A stretch of DNA of 64,000 nt from Solanum dulcamara (GCF_947179165.1 NC_077244.1:77608144-77672143); one strand, 5' to 3'; positions 24,328-37,151 are shown, counted from the first letter of the stretch. Numbers and translations: made by a program. The notes: generated by a model not told the origin, from the sequence alone.

Positions 24328-25603
24328 AATGACTATATAGGTGACAAAAAGATTTTTCAACAAACTAATTGCATGTATATGTTCTGTATGCTCAATTTTA
24401 AAATTTAGCTTAAGGGATGAATATTATTAGAAGGCAATATAAATTTGAGTTTTAAAGTTTGAATATTCCATCATTTTTAATTACATTTGTAATATTCTAC
24501 TATTCTCTTAATGGAAATATATATATCATTAATGGGTTTCAGTATTTGTCTGAGAGATGTTTTTGGCATTTTGTGCAGTCACTTTTGTTTTATTTTCTCT
24601 CAATAATACATTCAAATTCAATGTGTTCAAACACAATAATGTTTAATTTTGATTTTCATTCATACAAGACATATATACTTCTAGATTTAACTTCATTAGA
24701 TGATCAGAACATTATTGTGTCTAGAGAAATAATTTTGTTGACAAGCATACTATCACTTTCGTGTTTGGTAATATTACTAATCTGATTATTTTGAATTCAA
24801 TATTATATAGAACTTTTCGATTCGAATTCGAGACTTTTAAAAATTTTGATAAAGATAAAAGAAATTTTATGCAATGTGATATAAGTTGTGGTTGGTGGTG
24901 TTTGATTAATTAATTTTGAACAAACTAATTTTTTAATTCTCCATGCATGTAAGATCGTACTTTTCTATTTCTTCAAAAGAGAATCAACTAATTAATAGTA
25001 CTAAAATTTCTCAAGGGTTATTAAAATTTTGATTTTTCTTTCTTTTTTTCCTTTTTCGTTTCCCATTAGAAGTCAAAGTTTGGTGCTTCATCACTTTCAA
25101 ATAAAAAATGTCTTAATGGAATAAACAAAACAAAACAAAATTTTACAGCACAACTTGAAAGGTCAACTTGAAGATGGAGATAACGTCCGTTAAGTTTGAC
25201 GGAGGATTTTTCTCAATAGATTATGAAAGAGTTGGTGGATTGAAATGTTGACCTATTACTTCAATTGGGCATCAATGCCAAAGGTGTTATGTGGCTGCCA
25301 CCTTTTTAGAGATCTATCACATGTTATCATAATCATCATAAATATAAGCCAGCAAATAAAAATATATTATCTTTTTAAACTACTACTGATTTAGGGGTTA
25401 ATGACTTCTTCTACAATTATTAGTACTCCCTCACGTCCTTCGTTCTAATTTATTTGATATGGTTTAATTTAAAAAATTTATGATTTAAATAAATTATAAA
25501 TATTTATATGATCTAAAGTAAGTCATAGACTTTTAAAATTTTGTGTTGTTATTACTATTATTTTCTTCATTATTGTATTTTATTATTTTTTTAAATTAAT
25601 TTT
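24328..25603. other. AT-rich intergenic DNA
   Basis: No supported gene. The 108-residue frame at 24459-24785 is rich in Ile, Phe, Leu and Ser as expected from AT-rich DNA and matches nothing I know. At about 25429 a CTCCCTC end typical of Stowaway MITEs appears, without a clear partner nearby. Confidence 0.5.
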
Positions 25604-25779
25604 GATATGTTTTGCTTGTGCCGATTGTCTATCGCAAGTAACTTCTCTCTCAAAAACTTGTCCTCATTGGGGTGCTTGGCACGGAACTCTTGTTTCGAAG
25701 ACAAGTCCCATTTTGATACAAATGTGAAACGAATGCCCTTTGGCGCCAACAACCTTTTGTAGGCTAATGAATCAGAATC
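25604..25779 (-). pseudogene. Unassigned coding-like fragment
   Basis: On the minus strand one frame stays open for about 58 codons with balanced, non-AT-biased composition: it contains AYKRLLAPKGIRFTFVSKWD and then QEFRAKHPNEDKFLREKLLA. Local GC is clearly above the surroundings. No start codon or clear splice site was fixed. I do not recognise the family. It may be a captured gene fragment or an exon of an unannotated gene. Confidence 0.35.
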
Positions 25780-27772
25780 TTACTATTTATGAAAAACAAT
25801 TTATTTGTACTCTATATTTATAGACAACTTTACAGATTTGTTTATGAATCTTTGAGAGGTAGAAGTTTTTTTTTTAAAAAGATATGACTGGAAAAAAATT
25901 CTGACCATCGGTAAGGGGTACATTGAACACCAACTCAACTAAAAAGAGAAAAAAGGGTACTTACTCGTCGGTAAGAAAAAGGCTATGTCTGGGAAGCATA
26001 CTTGACAGGAGATAGACATTCTCTATCTTTATAAGATAGCATTGTATGCACTATTTTTTTATATACTTTGATGTGTTTTGGTATTTGATTTAAATGTTAA
26101 TGAACGTGCTTTTGTTAGGTCAAAAGTTTTACTAGTTGATGGTAGGATTAAAGGACCACATTTCTATTTGGTTACTTTTCGCAATTATAGTATTTTATTA
26201 ATCTTGTCTTCTTCTTTTGTTAAATGGAGGAAATAATTATAATTAAATTTAGATCTCTTGAAAATATTGTTCTGCTCTAAATGTGTCTCCATCTGAAAAC
26301 CATCCACCAACTAATTAATATGGGAAAGGAATTATTAAACCATATCACCAACAACATTAGAAATTTACTTTGTTAGTTATAAAAAAGAAGATATTTTTAT
26401 ATTTAGTGACATTTTAACTTTAACATATCAATTCCATTCTTAATGAGATAATTTATATCCACACACATATTTATAATTTATTTTAGGCCATAAATTTTAA
26501 AAAATCTCCTATATTTTTTCAAATCTGTATACAATCAAATTATGTCATATAAATTAATTGAGACGAAAGAGGGAGTATATGCTTATTGATTGCCATCGTT
26601 GAACGGCTAGAATTTTTCAAGCCATATATATATATTTTAGGACACGAATGTTCAAAGGTTATATGTGGCAGGAAATAATAATAAGTCTTGAACTGCACCT
26701 ACCACAACCACACCCTTGGAAGCACAAAAAGCCAAGATGCCTGATTTTTTGAAAAATTAACTTAAACAGTCGTTAAATTAAATAGCTAATGCATATATAA
26801 TATACGTATAATTATATATAATTGGCCGAAGGGTAAATCTTAAGAAAGTGGAAATTTAGCAATTAACTCATTATGCAATTGGTTTGAATGCTTATTCATT
26901 CCATTAATTTGATTGCGATTTAGAAGGTAGGAGCCTTTCTCCAAAATTTAAAATATTCATGGAAGGCTCATGAATACTAAGCAACTTTAGTGTAAATATA
27001 TTTAACGGACCATCTGTTTTCAAACGTGAAAGTTGCACACTTGAAGACAGCATTTTGGTTATGAAAAATCGAACAGAAGTATTTGTTCGATTTGTCCCTC
27101 AATCGACACCATTTTGATCAAAAAAACTTAGCTAACTACTTTATAAAGAATAGAGTACTTATGATTTGCATCTTATTATACATACAGTTACAATAACGAA
27201 TGTCTGCACAAGTTTCAACAATCATGTGCTTAGGGTTTTACATGTTTTATTTCTGATATACTTTACTTGAACCGAACTTTTAACCTCTCTACCAAGAAAA
27301 GTCTGCTTCTATTCTCTCTGCTCTAGCTTGACTAAAAGTCTCCTCTAATGATTCATATGGTTCATTTATTCAAAACAACCTCTCTACCTTCACAATAGAA
27401 TGATTATACACAGCGATCATTTGTTTCTTCAATATATATATTCCTCCAAATATGATATTTCCTTCGGGAACAACCCTCATTTTAGATGAACATTTAGCTG
27501 CTTAGAGCTTGGGAATTTAGCTGTTATGTCATTACTAGCAAAAATGTGCAGCGTTGAACAAAAGGAAAGTTGAACTTGGAAACAAAAGTAATGAATAGTA
27601 CAAAAGAAAGAGTGGTTGTAAATGTAATACTGGGACCAATGCCTTTCTCTTCAGCTCTTTCTACCATTTTACGTGCCTCCTTAAATTTTCAGCAACTAAC
27701 TCAACATACTACACATGGTTAAATTATTTTTTGGTGCAAACGCTTCTTCATTTGATCTTCTTTGTGACTATG
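25780..27772. other. AT-rich intergenic DNA
   Basis: No supported gene. Around 26380-26590 there is a MITE-like block ending GAGGGAGTA. At 27299-27347 a short minus-strand segment (GAGCAGAGAGAATAGAAGCAGA) repeats part of the coiled-coil segment at 27773-27958. Confidence 0.45.
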
Positions 27773-27958
27773 TCATAACGCAACTCTGGCTTTCAACTGA
27801 TCTCTCTCTGCTACTACTGCTTCAAGGATTTTGTTCAATTCTTCGACATTATTATTGTTGTTGCTCTTGACAATGCTTGCCTTTAGTTGCTCAACTTCCA
27901 ATGCAAGCAAACTCTCTGCTTCTATTCTCTCTGCTTTAGCCTTACTAAGAGCCTCCTC
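27773..27958 (-). pseudogene. Coiled-coil coding-like fragment
   Basis: A minus-strand frame of 61 codons ends in a stop at 27773. Its residues are strongly helical and charged: ALSKAKAERIEAESLLALEV, then a run of five Asn, then EELNKILEAVVAERDQLKAR. This heptad-like pattern is far from what random AT-rich DNA gives. No upstream start was found; an in-frame stop lies directly upstream, so it would have to be a terminal exon or a relic. A partial second copy lies at 27299-27347. Family not recognised. Confidence 0.4.
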
Positions 27959-29395
27959 TCAACGTTTATTTATTTCGTCATTATACTGCCCCAAAATATG
28001 ATATATTGTTTTGATCTGGCTAATAAAAGGTAGAAACCAGTAATAAAGCACTTCTACTTAACTCTGTGTAATGTTGTTTATTACTGCTCTCCCATCCCTC
28101 CTACATATTGGGGGTATATATTATTAATCATGCTTTTAGATATGGCAGCACTTGTCATGCTCGATCCATTTAACATTTATTGGTTTTATTATCCCAAGGA
28201 AACTGATCGACACCAAGAAACACAAGAAGATCTCTCAAACAAAATTAATAAAATAAACTCCATCATATATCTATCTATCATTATTTATACGGAAAATAGT
28301 CAAAATTAGTTTTGAACTATTCGAAATAGCTCTCAAATTCTGAGTCTCCAGCAACGTGTTAAGACTTTCTCTTGGACTTGAATATATATGTCATTTTATT
28401 TTATTTTATGAGGGTATATGTGTTTGCAATAATTAGACATACGCAGACAGATGGGAGCAGTAAATATTAAAAATATATATCGGTTGCTGAATTGGTACGT
28501 TTCATTGATTCTTCACAACTCTTATTATTAAGTCAATAACAACAACACTAACACATTTGATGATGAAGGTAGAATGTACTCATACCTTATTCCTACTTTG
28601 TCACTTTATCTAAGGTAGATAAGTTATTTCCAATGACTCTCAGACTCAAAAATTCTATTATTTAGTCATTTAGTAGGCATGGATCAAAGTTCCGATGACT
28701 CCCTTTTCCTACTGCTTTAATACCCCTGCCTTTTACATAGAAGAGTCTACCAGTGAAATCCTACTGTTATCAATCACAGAAGCTTTAACACAATTATATT
28801 ACACAAAAAAGTTAGAAAGGAATTGAATAAACCGAGCGTGAACACACTGATAATGTTGCGATCAATCAAATTATTGGATAAATTACCTCGAAATATCTAT
28901 GGCAGTTAGTCACTGGTAACCGGTTTGGTTGAGCTCTATTAAATTGTTTTTAAGTATACTATCAGTTTCAAATTACCTCGAAGCTATTATATTTCAGTTT
29001 CATATTCCAATTTTTCAATATCCAAAGGGACCTTTAGGAAGCAAATCACTACTAAGATTACGCGGCCATCTGCCGCACACAAAAGGCAAATCTTTGTGGC
29101 CATCTGCTGCACACAGAAAGAGAGCGAGAAAGAAACTAACATCATCTTCGGCCATTGCATGTGCAACATAACCAGCAGGTGAATATAAGCCGAAAACAAA
29201 AGTAAAGCCACATTTTATAGAAATACACAAGATTGACATCTCCCACCAAATTAAATCTAAACCGACTCTTTTCATAAGAAAAGTTGCATCAAACGTCAAT
29301 GTGTTTCCTCAGGTTAAACACAAAGCAAGACATACAAAACTCCAACATACTCTATTACGAGAAAAAGTTGTCCAACTAACAATCCCCAAGACGTA
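27959..29395. other. Intergenic DNA and 3' flank of eIF2 beta
   Basis: No gene supported. About 28533-28690 is a decayed minus-strand TS-type SINE tail: AACAACAACACTAACAC, then GAAGGTAGAATGTACTCA, resembling the intact tail at 54105-54247 in reverse. At 29063-29120 a GGCCATCTGCxGCACACA word occurs twice, 35 bases apart. The last few hundred bases should hold the eIF2 beta 3' untranslated region. Confidence 0.5.
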
Positions 29396-32300
29396 TCAGG
29401 TCCCAGCTTTCCGACGTCCAACACGGGCAACGAAACCAGCCTTGATAGGAGCAACTGATCTTCCAGACCCGCACTGCAAGAAAATAAACAAACCAGAAAC
29501 GAGTTTACATGAGAAATAAACAATTTAAAGCTAATTTGTTTTCGAAAATTCAATAGTTCCCTATAACCCTTTTCAAATTGGGGGAAAAAAAGAACAGAGG
29601 AAAAATTCAACAATTTAGAAAGATGGTCCTTTGTAAATAAGAAAGCAGCCATTTTCCTCTTTTTTTGAGGTAAAAAGAAGGCAGTCATTCTTGACCTTTG
29701 TTTCAGGTTTAAAGAGATGGGAACACTAAAAGCCTTTTTTCTTGTTTTATGATTGATCAAGAGATGGGAATACTAAAAGCATTCTCGAGGGTAGAACAGA
29801 TATCACAAGATCAAAAGCACAAAACAATTCATTCAAGAAAAGCAACCCAGTATAAATGAAGATAAATGGAAGGCCTGAGATCTCTCATATTACTAAGATA
29901 TATGATCTGGCGAATGAAACTTCACATTCTGTCACAGGATGCCCCAGAAGTAGCCTAGAATCTAGAAGCACCAGCACTTGCTCTACGAAAGCCCAAAGAA
30001 AGAACTTTATACCCCCCACTAATCCTGTATTGCGATTTCGAAGGGGATAGAAGCCTAAAAGTACCTATACAATCACCTGCCACGTAGTCTATTCTCTATT
30101 TGTCTGATGGAAGAAAAATTGGAGCACAAGTTACAAAGATATGCTATTCCATTCACAAATGTGAAGATTGAATGCAGTTAAGAAATGGATATCGCGTCTA
30201 TTTAAAAAAAAATACCTTCTCGCATCTGAGGAAGAAAAGACGGTTCTCCTTTGAAAGGATAGTATCTGGACTTTTACAGCCATTGCAAATGACATATTCA
30301 TCTGAAAGGAAAAGAAAGTTGCCAAGAGAAGGTTGTTATATCGTAGGATGCAGAAGCGCGCATACAAAGCACTATTAATATGTAAAACCAGAAAAAAAAA
30401 TGTCACTAAATAGCTGCAGTCTGCATATAGATCAGGAATTGACAACAGGAACTTACTGACATATCGGCGGAGGATTCCTTCAAAATTCTTGGGAGCAAAT
30501 CTTCCCTTGATGACCAATCTTTGCTGCCCATCAAGTGATCCACTAGTCCCCATTTCAGCCAGCAAGAAAGTCATAACATGCTCAGGCTGCCTATGCATCC
30601 TATAAATAGGAAACAATTAATCAAGCAGCGCAATAGGTAGAACATACAGAAAGATAAACTGACCAAAACTCACAGGTAATCCAATGATAACCTTCCATTA
30701 GTGATGCCACTATAACACATACTATCGTTCATTAGACATTATACAGCATTGAAGAGTTTTGAAGACCAGCTTCAATCAACAATTAGAATTTAAACCATAA
30801 TCACGTTAGTAAAATCAAACTCACCATCCAAGTTCAATCAATTATAATAAACTAACTATATTCTTCAAATTCACTCCTTGATCTTCACACCAAATACAAT
30901 TGTGTGAAACAAATTTCAGATAAACTAAGAGCAAGTTGCTAGAGGTACCCACACAAGCTATTTCAGTGCAGCAATATTCCATCATGTAAAGTGTTTGATG
31001 TTAGAGCCAACATGAGTATTTATGATGCATGGAGTGGTTTTCCACAGAAAATGACAATTTCAGAGTGCACAACATTCCATATATGTTTGGTGTTTGAGCC
31101 AAAAACTTGGGTTATCATAATGCATTGCTTGGTTTTCCACAGAAACTTTCCAGGTTCCACTTTCTACAGATAGGAAGATATTACAGTGCTGGTCCGAAAA
31201 CTAGTTAGCACTGTTGAGTTATTACCTATCTCAAGAATAGGTAGCAGGGTTAGTTGAGTTGGTGAAATTATTGTGGCAAATAAAGATGCAGGTTCCTACG
31301 AAAATTTCATATTTTAACTAGTTAAAACGACTAATGACAAGTCTTAGCCATGTAAGGCAGCAATGTAAAACAAGACTAATTATATTGTGATTGGTAAATA
31401 TGGTGGTCACTACTCATCACTATCAAAGTACAAGCAAAATTCCAAGCTGTGAGGAAATTGATGTGGTGCAAAGATCGTCTAAACGTCACTTACTATAGCA
31501 ATTAGCATATGATGTCTGTCGTCAAAACATATAAGAAATACACATCCATGATGCTGAACATAAAACATTCAATCAAAAAAACAAGTGGACGACAGTAATT
31601 GATACAAAGGTTGAGGAAAGCGAACCAGGTGAAAAAAGAACTTACGTCTTGCAAAGATCCATGAAATTCACAAACACAGTTTTCTTTGTGCCTTCACGAA
31701 GAACTTGAGGGGGCCTCATAACTGTCCTTCGCCTATCTCCAGCAAGCTCAGGATTATTCTCACGGAGAATGTTGAATACTCTGCCCAGAAGCTGCAGAAT
31801 TGAAAGCGAAAATCAATTGCCATTAATAAAAAGCCTAAAAGCAAGCCAGTAGCGTGCATCAGGAAACGACAATCAGATCTACGCCACTAGTTCCATATAG
31901 CAAATAAAGCAGGCAACCTTTGCACAAAGAAGTACAATGAGTACAATGTACACCTCTTTGGCAATATAGTCCTACTTTAGCACAGATTCCTTATATTAGG
32001 AACTGTATACAAATGATACTGCCCTTACACTTAGATTGTCTTAGGGTTATTTAGTCATCCATCAAAAAGTTCACATAGGAATAAGATAGCCATCGAAGTA
32101 CCAAACATTTGACAACTTTTTGAAACTTAGGGTGCCTTGGTTACACAACTACACAAGGTTTTTAATCATATGCCTGACTGGTTAGCTACCTATTATCTTG
32201 GACAATCTAGTGCATTCTGAAAGTGTCTCTTAGCAGGTATATGCAGAAAATACAAGCAATTAAGAAAATACCTCCTCATATTCATAATCTCGATCAGTTC

Positions 32301-34772
32301 CCTCCCAAGGTAACTGTTGTAGGACAATTTCTCCAGCTTCTTCATCATCTCCAGGTTGATCTAGAAGAAGAGAGAAGGTTAAATCTCAAATACTACCACA
32401 ATTAAACTCAACAAAGCTGGAAATCGAGAAGATCTCACCATCCACCTCCTCGCCAATGCTTTCTTTTTCATCACTCAGGAGATCAGTGTGTGCCTGCACA
32501 ATTTTAAAATGGTTTGTGACAGGTCATGACAATGGATCTCAAGAAAATACTCCTAATGTCTTATTTCATTGAGTGTATCTCACTGACACATTATGAGGTC
32601 ATAAGAATAAGCCTGTGACTATCTAATACTGATAAAACTGGCCATATTTGGTGCCGGGGGAGTGTGGAAAAATGGGTTTCTTTAGGTACATAAGAAAGAA
32701 AGAATACAAGCTTCCCTTATTCATCTCTCCCCTCCCGCCCTCTTTTTCTGTTCCCTCTGAGTGTAAACATACATGTTCTTATCGCACCATTCAGTCCTCC
32801 ACCAGTGTCCTCTTCCAGGAGGGGTTGGTGCCAGAATATAGACAAGCGTGCAAGGTATTCACTGATAATTCAATCAAAAGAATTCCATGTGGAATTGAAG
32901 AAAACTAACCGGCTTCTTCTTCTTCTTTTTACCAGAAAATGTAGCCTCAAGGCCCTCAGAAACTGCATAGAAAAACAATTCAGAGAGATCACATTCAAGT
33001 TTCAAATGTTCTTCAGTAGTCTTTATCTTCAGATGGTGTGTGCATGTGCGAGAACATGCGTCTTTTGGGGGGTTTTGGGGAGGGGTCAAGAGGTTGATTA
33101 TGCAATTATACACTACCACCTCTCTTAAGATTATGGCGAAAATTAAGTGAAACCAGGTTTTACAACTAGCGTACCAGATAAATTCTCAGTTTTTTCAGCC
33201 AAGCTATCAACAGAGTCATCTGCGGGATCTTGAATTACAACCTTCTTCTTTTTCTTCTTTTTTGTAGGATCAAAAGGTGCTATCTGCAAATGAGTAGAAA
33301 GAGAGGAAAAGATAATGAAACCAATGTAGCAATCACCCACAAAATAGGCTCTGTGATCTCAACACCATCAATTTGAAAATCGACGTAAAACCAATAAACT
33401 GTTTTGTGTTGTATAATTGGATGTAACTGAAGAGGTAAACATCCAACACCATTTCTATCACCAGTTTGATGAAATGGAAGCTATCAGAATGTTTGAGAAG
33501 GAAGAAAGATTCATGTATAATTAAATTAAGTATCTATCACTTTCACTCAGGCACTTCTAATGAGGAATACATGCTTAAAGACCAGTGATGCTATTAGCAA
33601 AAATCCAAGCAATCAGAATGTTCAAAAAGGAAGAAAGATCTATGTATACTTGAATTAAGCATCCACCATTTTCACTCGGGCACTTCTAATGAGGCATGCA
33701 TGTTCAAAGTTCAGAGGATAGAGAATTGTGATTGTTCTGATGCCAGTGAACTGCTAATATCAAATTGCCTATCTGTACTATTATCCGGGAGTCAGTATCT
33801 CTAAAATTCAAATAACTTTAACCATGGTAATTTCTTTGAAGTATCTGCATTCACATTGGGTGTTTGATATTCACTCTGAGCCAAGAATCAAGAGGTATCC
33901 GAACGTAACGTCAAAGATTCCTTGTGCAAATCACATGATATGTTATTTCTCACTGTTGCTGGATGAGCTCACTTGCACCTTTCATTCCACCATTGCTCTC
34001 CAAGCCCTACTACCACCTCTAAAATGAACAATGAATAGAAAATCTTTCCACTACTTTTACATTCCACTAGCAAAGAGAGGAAAGAAGCCTGTGTCTTGCC
34101 CTTATGCACATAGATTACTACAAAAATCTTTATTGATGTTATTCTAACTTCCCCATATGCATATAGATTACTACCAACAAAGAACGTTAATATATCTATA
34201 TCTTCTGCACTTTTACATGTTCAATAAAAGAAGCCAAGGCAGACACTGTTCGAAGAGATGACTTCATACAACTGTGAACAACGGACATATGAAAGCCTAA
34301 GCACTTTGTCCTGACAACTAAAATATGAAAATTCTCAAGGATTTAAGTTATAAAATGCGGACACTGTGAAGTTTAAGACTGCTAATATACTTCAATCATT
34401 AGTAAAAGGTTTCTTATCATCTTTTTCAGGTTACAAATCTACGTCTATTATAAACCGTTACTTATTGCTTGGCTTATAAAATTGTGCAAACATTCTTTGC
34501 AAAAAAAAAAAAAAAAACCTCAATCCTTAATTAGGGATTCTTATTAAGTGTGCCTTTTTGTTGGTTAAAACTCTTTAAGAAGTATTCAAACAGCATAGTA
34601 CCTAAAGCCAGGAATTATTACTCTCATAGTCCGGACAACGCACCAACAGAAAGGCATTACCAAGAGATGATGCAAAGAGATATAGCAAATACAGAAACGT
34701 CAAACAGCAATACAGGGAAAAAGCTGAACTTACATCAGCCACCAACTCGTTTTGATTCTCTTCTTCAGCCAT
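29396..34772 (-). CDS. EIF2B-like (eIF2beta): Translation initiation factor eIF2 subunit beta
   Basis: Beta subunit of the cytosolic GTP-binding factor eIF2 that brings initiator Met-tRNA to the 40S subunit. Nine coding exons on the minus strand: 34772-34734, 33283-33175, 32962-32910, 32493-32439, 32360-32272, 31791-31646, 30599-30457, 30301-30216 and 29473-29396. Joined in frame with GT-AG borders they give 265 residues, the usual plant length. Two lysine blocks (about residues 21-27 after APFDPT, and 61-66) are of the kind that bind eIF5 and eIF2B-epsilon. The conserved core includes [15 protein letters not shown] and the C-terminal zinc finger has cysteines at about 217, 220, 238 and 241 (CNGC...RCEKCGSG), ending [10 protein letters not shown] non-coding first exon with donor GAAAG|GTGAGC at about 35270 lies upstream, so the leader contains an intron of about 0.5 kb. 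Symbol given descriptively; no special name is implied. Confidence 0.96.
33484..33715. repeat. Tandem duplication inside eIF2 beta intron 1
   Basis: Two copies of about 100 bases, starting TCAGAATGTT at 33484 and at 33613, share GGAAGAAAGAT, CACTTTCACTC/CATTTTCACTC and GGCACTTCTAATGAGG. The offset is 129 bases and divergence about 15 percent. Confidence 0.75.
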
Positions 34773-34854
34773 GACTGCACTAAGATCTAAACCAATAAGA
34801 ATCAACAAATTAGTGAACACATATATCTAATTTGGAGTAATATCAGGCAGCTAA

Positions 34855-35290
34855 CCCTAATTCCTTATAAGTAACTTTTTTATATTCTCAAAAATACATA
34901 AAAACTAACGCAAACTTTCGCAATCCTCGGAAAATATAGAAAAACGTAACAATAGCTCCAGAAATTCACCTTGTTTCGGATAATTCACACAGGCATAAAA
35001 ATGAAACAGGAATGCAATGTGTATTACTATTACTCGCACAAAAACCCTAAATCCTTCTAACTAGCTTTATTAGATGCTCAAAAAAACATATAAATTAATC
35101 CGAACTATCGCAATCCACAAAAAAATAGAGAAAATCGTAAAAATTGTTCAAGAAATTTACCTTGTTTCAGATAAATTCACACAAAATTGAAAAAACGGCA
35201 AAATTTATGCGTATTATGTACAAAAACATTAAGAAAGAAGATGAATAACAAAAGAGATCAGAAGCTCACCTTTCAATCGGATGATTCGTT
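34855..35290 (-). repeat. Repeated splice-donor-containing unit in the eIF2 beta leader
   Basis: Sequence 34855-35010 and 35045-35200 are tandem copies offset by about 190 bases (CCCTAATTCCTT / CCCTAAATCCTT, later CACCTTGTTTCGGATAATTC / TACCTTGTTTCAGATAAATT). On the minus strand each carries a donor-like GAAACAAG|GTGAAT or GAAACAAG|GTAAAT. The first-exon end CATCCGATTGAAAG|GTGAGC at about 35270 looks like a third, more distant copy of the same junction. Confidence 0.65.
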
Positions 35291-35379
35291 TATCTTCGCG
35301 GCCGATAGGATGCAACGTTTTCTCTCTTTGGATACTACTGGGAGAGTTGCGTTTCTACTGCCCTTATAATCAGTTTTGG

Positions 35380-36878
35380 GCTACTTACTTGGGCCTCAAG
35401 GCTGTTCGATAGAACATGGGCCGCACTAATCTGCTTTGGGCATTGAAAGAAAAAATTATATTTTTACGTTATCACTTTTAATTGGTTGAAAAAGTTTTGT
35501 CTAAAACAGAGTATTTTAATAAATGACAAAAAATTCAATCAATATTTTCAAGGACCTTCGTGCTTTTAATATAGTTTTTTTTTTGGATCAAATCTTTTTA
35601 GTTGGGAAAAAAAATCGTGTAAGAATACAACCATAATAAGAAAATCCTCTCCATTTAATCTTTATTATGTTTATTATGGTCAATATTTAATACTATTAAA
35701 ATAATAGTATAAATTGAAGAAAAATAGTAAAAAGACGATTTTGTCTAAAATAGAGTATTTTAGTGAAAAACAAAAATTCAATCGGCATTTTTAAGGACAT
35801 TAATGCTTTTAATATAGTATAAATATAGATAGATTACTATTATTATTATATTAGCTTTTAAGTAATTGTACATGTAAAGGGAGTTAAAGAGTGGATAGAT
35901 AAATTTAACTCGAGTATAATTAATAAACATATAAAAAATGAGTTTGTGATTTATTTGTTGATGATTAAAAAAAATATTTACAGAACTATTTACTTATACG
36001 TAAAAATTATTGATTGTAATTTTATTTCATGTCACTTTATGTAGTTCTTCAATCAATTTTATTATTTTTGTCTTTCTCCTCCCTGTTGGAGCTCCCATCC
36101 TTTTGCTTTTTTAATGACTCGAATTCATAACTTAAGTGAGTGATGTTTACCATCTCATCAACTTCCTCTTGTCCTTCAATTAATCATTAACTTGATCGTC
36201 GCTCAATATTTGGGGTAAGAAGAAAGAAGAAGATGCAAGTGAAATGTATATAAGATTCAATGGGTTGTTGTGATTTAGAAAAGATATTACTTCTATCTCA
36301 TTGTCTCCCAAGTTACAACAAACTCTTTTTATATGATTCAATAAATGACATTTACGTATTGCAAATTTTTTTACCTCTAAGATTCTCATATTACACTTGA
36401 TGGCATGTTCTTATATAGTCATAAGGGATCACAAATTTGAAAAATATTTTTGGTACTCATCAAAAGTCTTTCTTTTTTAGAGAAAAAAAATACGCTATTC
36501 AAATATCATTATATAAATAAAATAGACAGTATAACTATAATATGTAAAGAGAATGTTTGGCTAAACAAAAGTTTGATCAACTCATAAGGGTTTTTTATCT
36601 TATCTACATATATTGGCAAGTTAATATAAAAAGGATATTTAAGAAAATGTCAATAAGTTGAGTGTTCCAACTGTGTCTACAAGGTGATTTAAAAACCGAC
36701 AAAAACCAAAAAAACCGATAAAAATCGACAAAAATCGAATAGTAAAAACCGATATAGTTTGATTTGGTTTGACAATTTGAATAACCGACTCAATTGGTTT
36801 GGTTATTTTTTTAAATAAAAATCGATCCAAACCGAACCGTGAGCACCCCTAGTTCCAAGTGTATCAAAAGTCTTAAGC
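35380..36878. other. Intergenic DNA upstream of eIF2 beta
   Basis: Contains the eIF2 beta promoter region, where no clear TATA box was found. A direct repeat of about 85 bases lies at 35490-35575 and 35738-35825 (TTTTGTCTAAAA, AGAGTATTTTA, AAGGAC, TGCTTTTAATATAGT in both). Around 36680-36850 there is a block of AACCGA and TCGATAAA-like words ending GAGCACCCCT, typical of Solanaceae hAT-like repeats. No gene supported. Confidence 0.5.
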
Positions 36879-37151
36879 AGAGGCAGCAAACCCACGTGTA
36901 TAGGTGGAGGGGTACGTATACCCGTTAACTTTGGAGATTGAATATAAAAATAAGTGCATTTTTAGTAGGCATAGAAGTGCATCTGGTCGACGATCTACTA
37001 GTATAAGCCCAAGAACCCACCCTCGTGACCTGGGGTCAATCTTGGCTAGCACTCCATTTTACTATTTTTATTATAAGTCAACTGTTCATAAAGTTCAAGT
37101 ATTATAGAACTCATGAGTTTTTAAATCTTAGGTTTGCCTCTAGTTTTAAGG
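36869..37151. mobile_element. Small MITE with near-10-bp target duplication
   Basis: Element of 263 bases (36879-37141). Left end AGAGGCAGCAAACCC, right end GGTTTGCCTCT, which is inverted relative to the left apart from a 2-base gap. Flanks AGTCTTAAGC (36869-36878) and AGTTTTAAGG (37142-37151) agree at 8 of 10 positions, as expected for an aged target duplication. No coding content; a Mutator-like origin is a guess from the duplication length. Confidence 0.55.

Noticed and set aside
24459..24785. 108-residue plus-strand frame
   Set aside because: Ile/Phe/Leu/Ser-rich translation typical of AT-rich non-coding DNA, with no motif, splice partner or neighbour support.
29856..30050. 64-residue plus-strand frame
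   Set aside because: Lies within an eIF2 beta intron on the opposite strand and has no motif.
30131..30616. 161-residue minus-strand frame as a separate gene
   Set aside because: It is one eIF2 beta exon read through its donor into the intron. Only 30599-30457 is coding in that frame.
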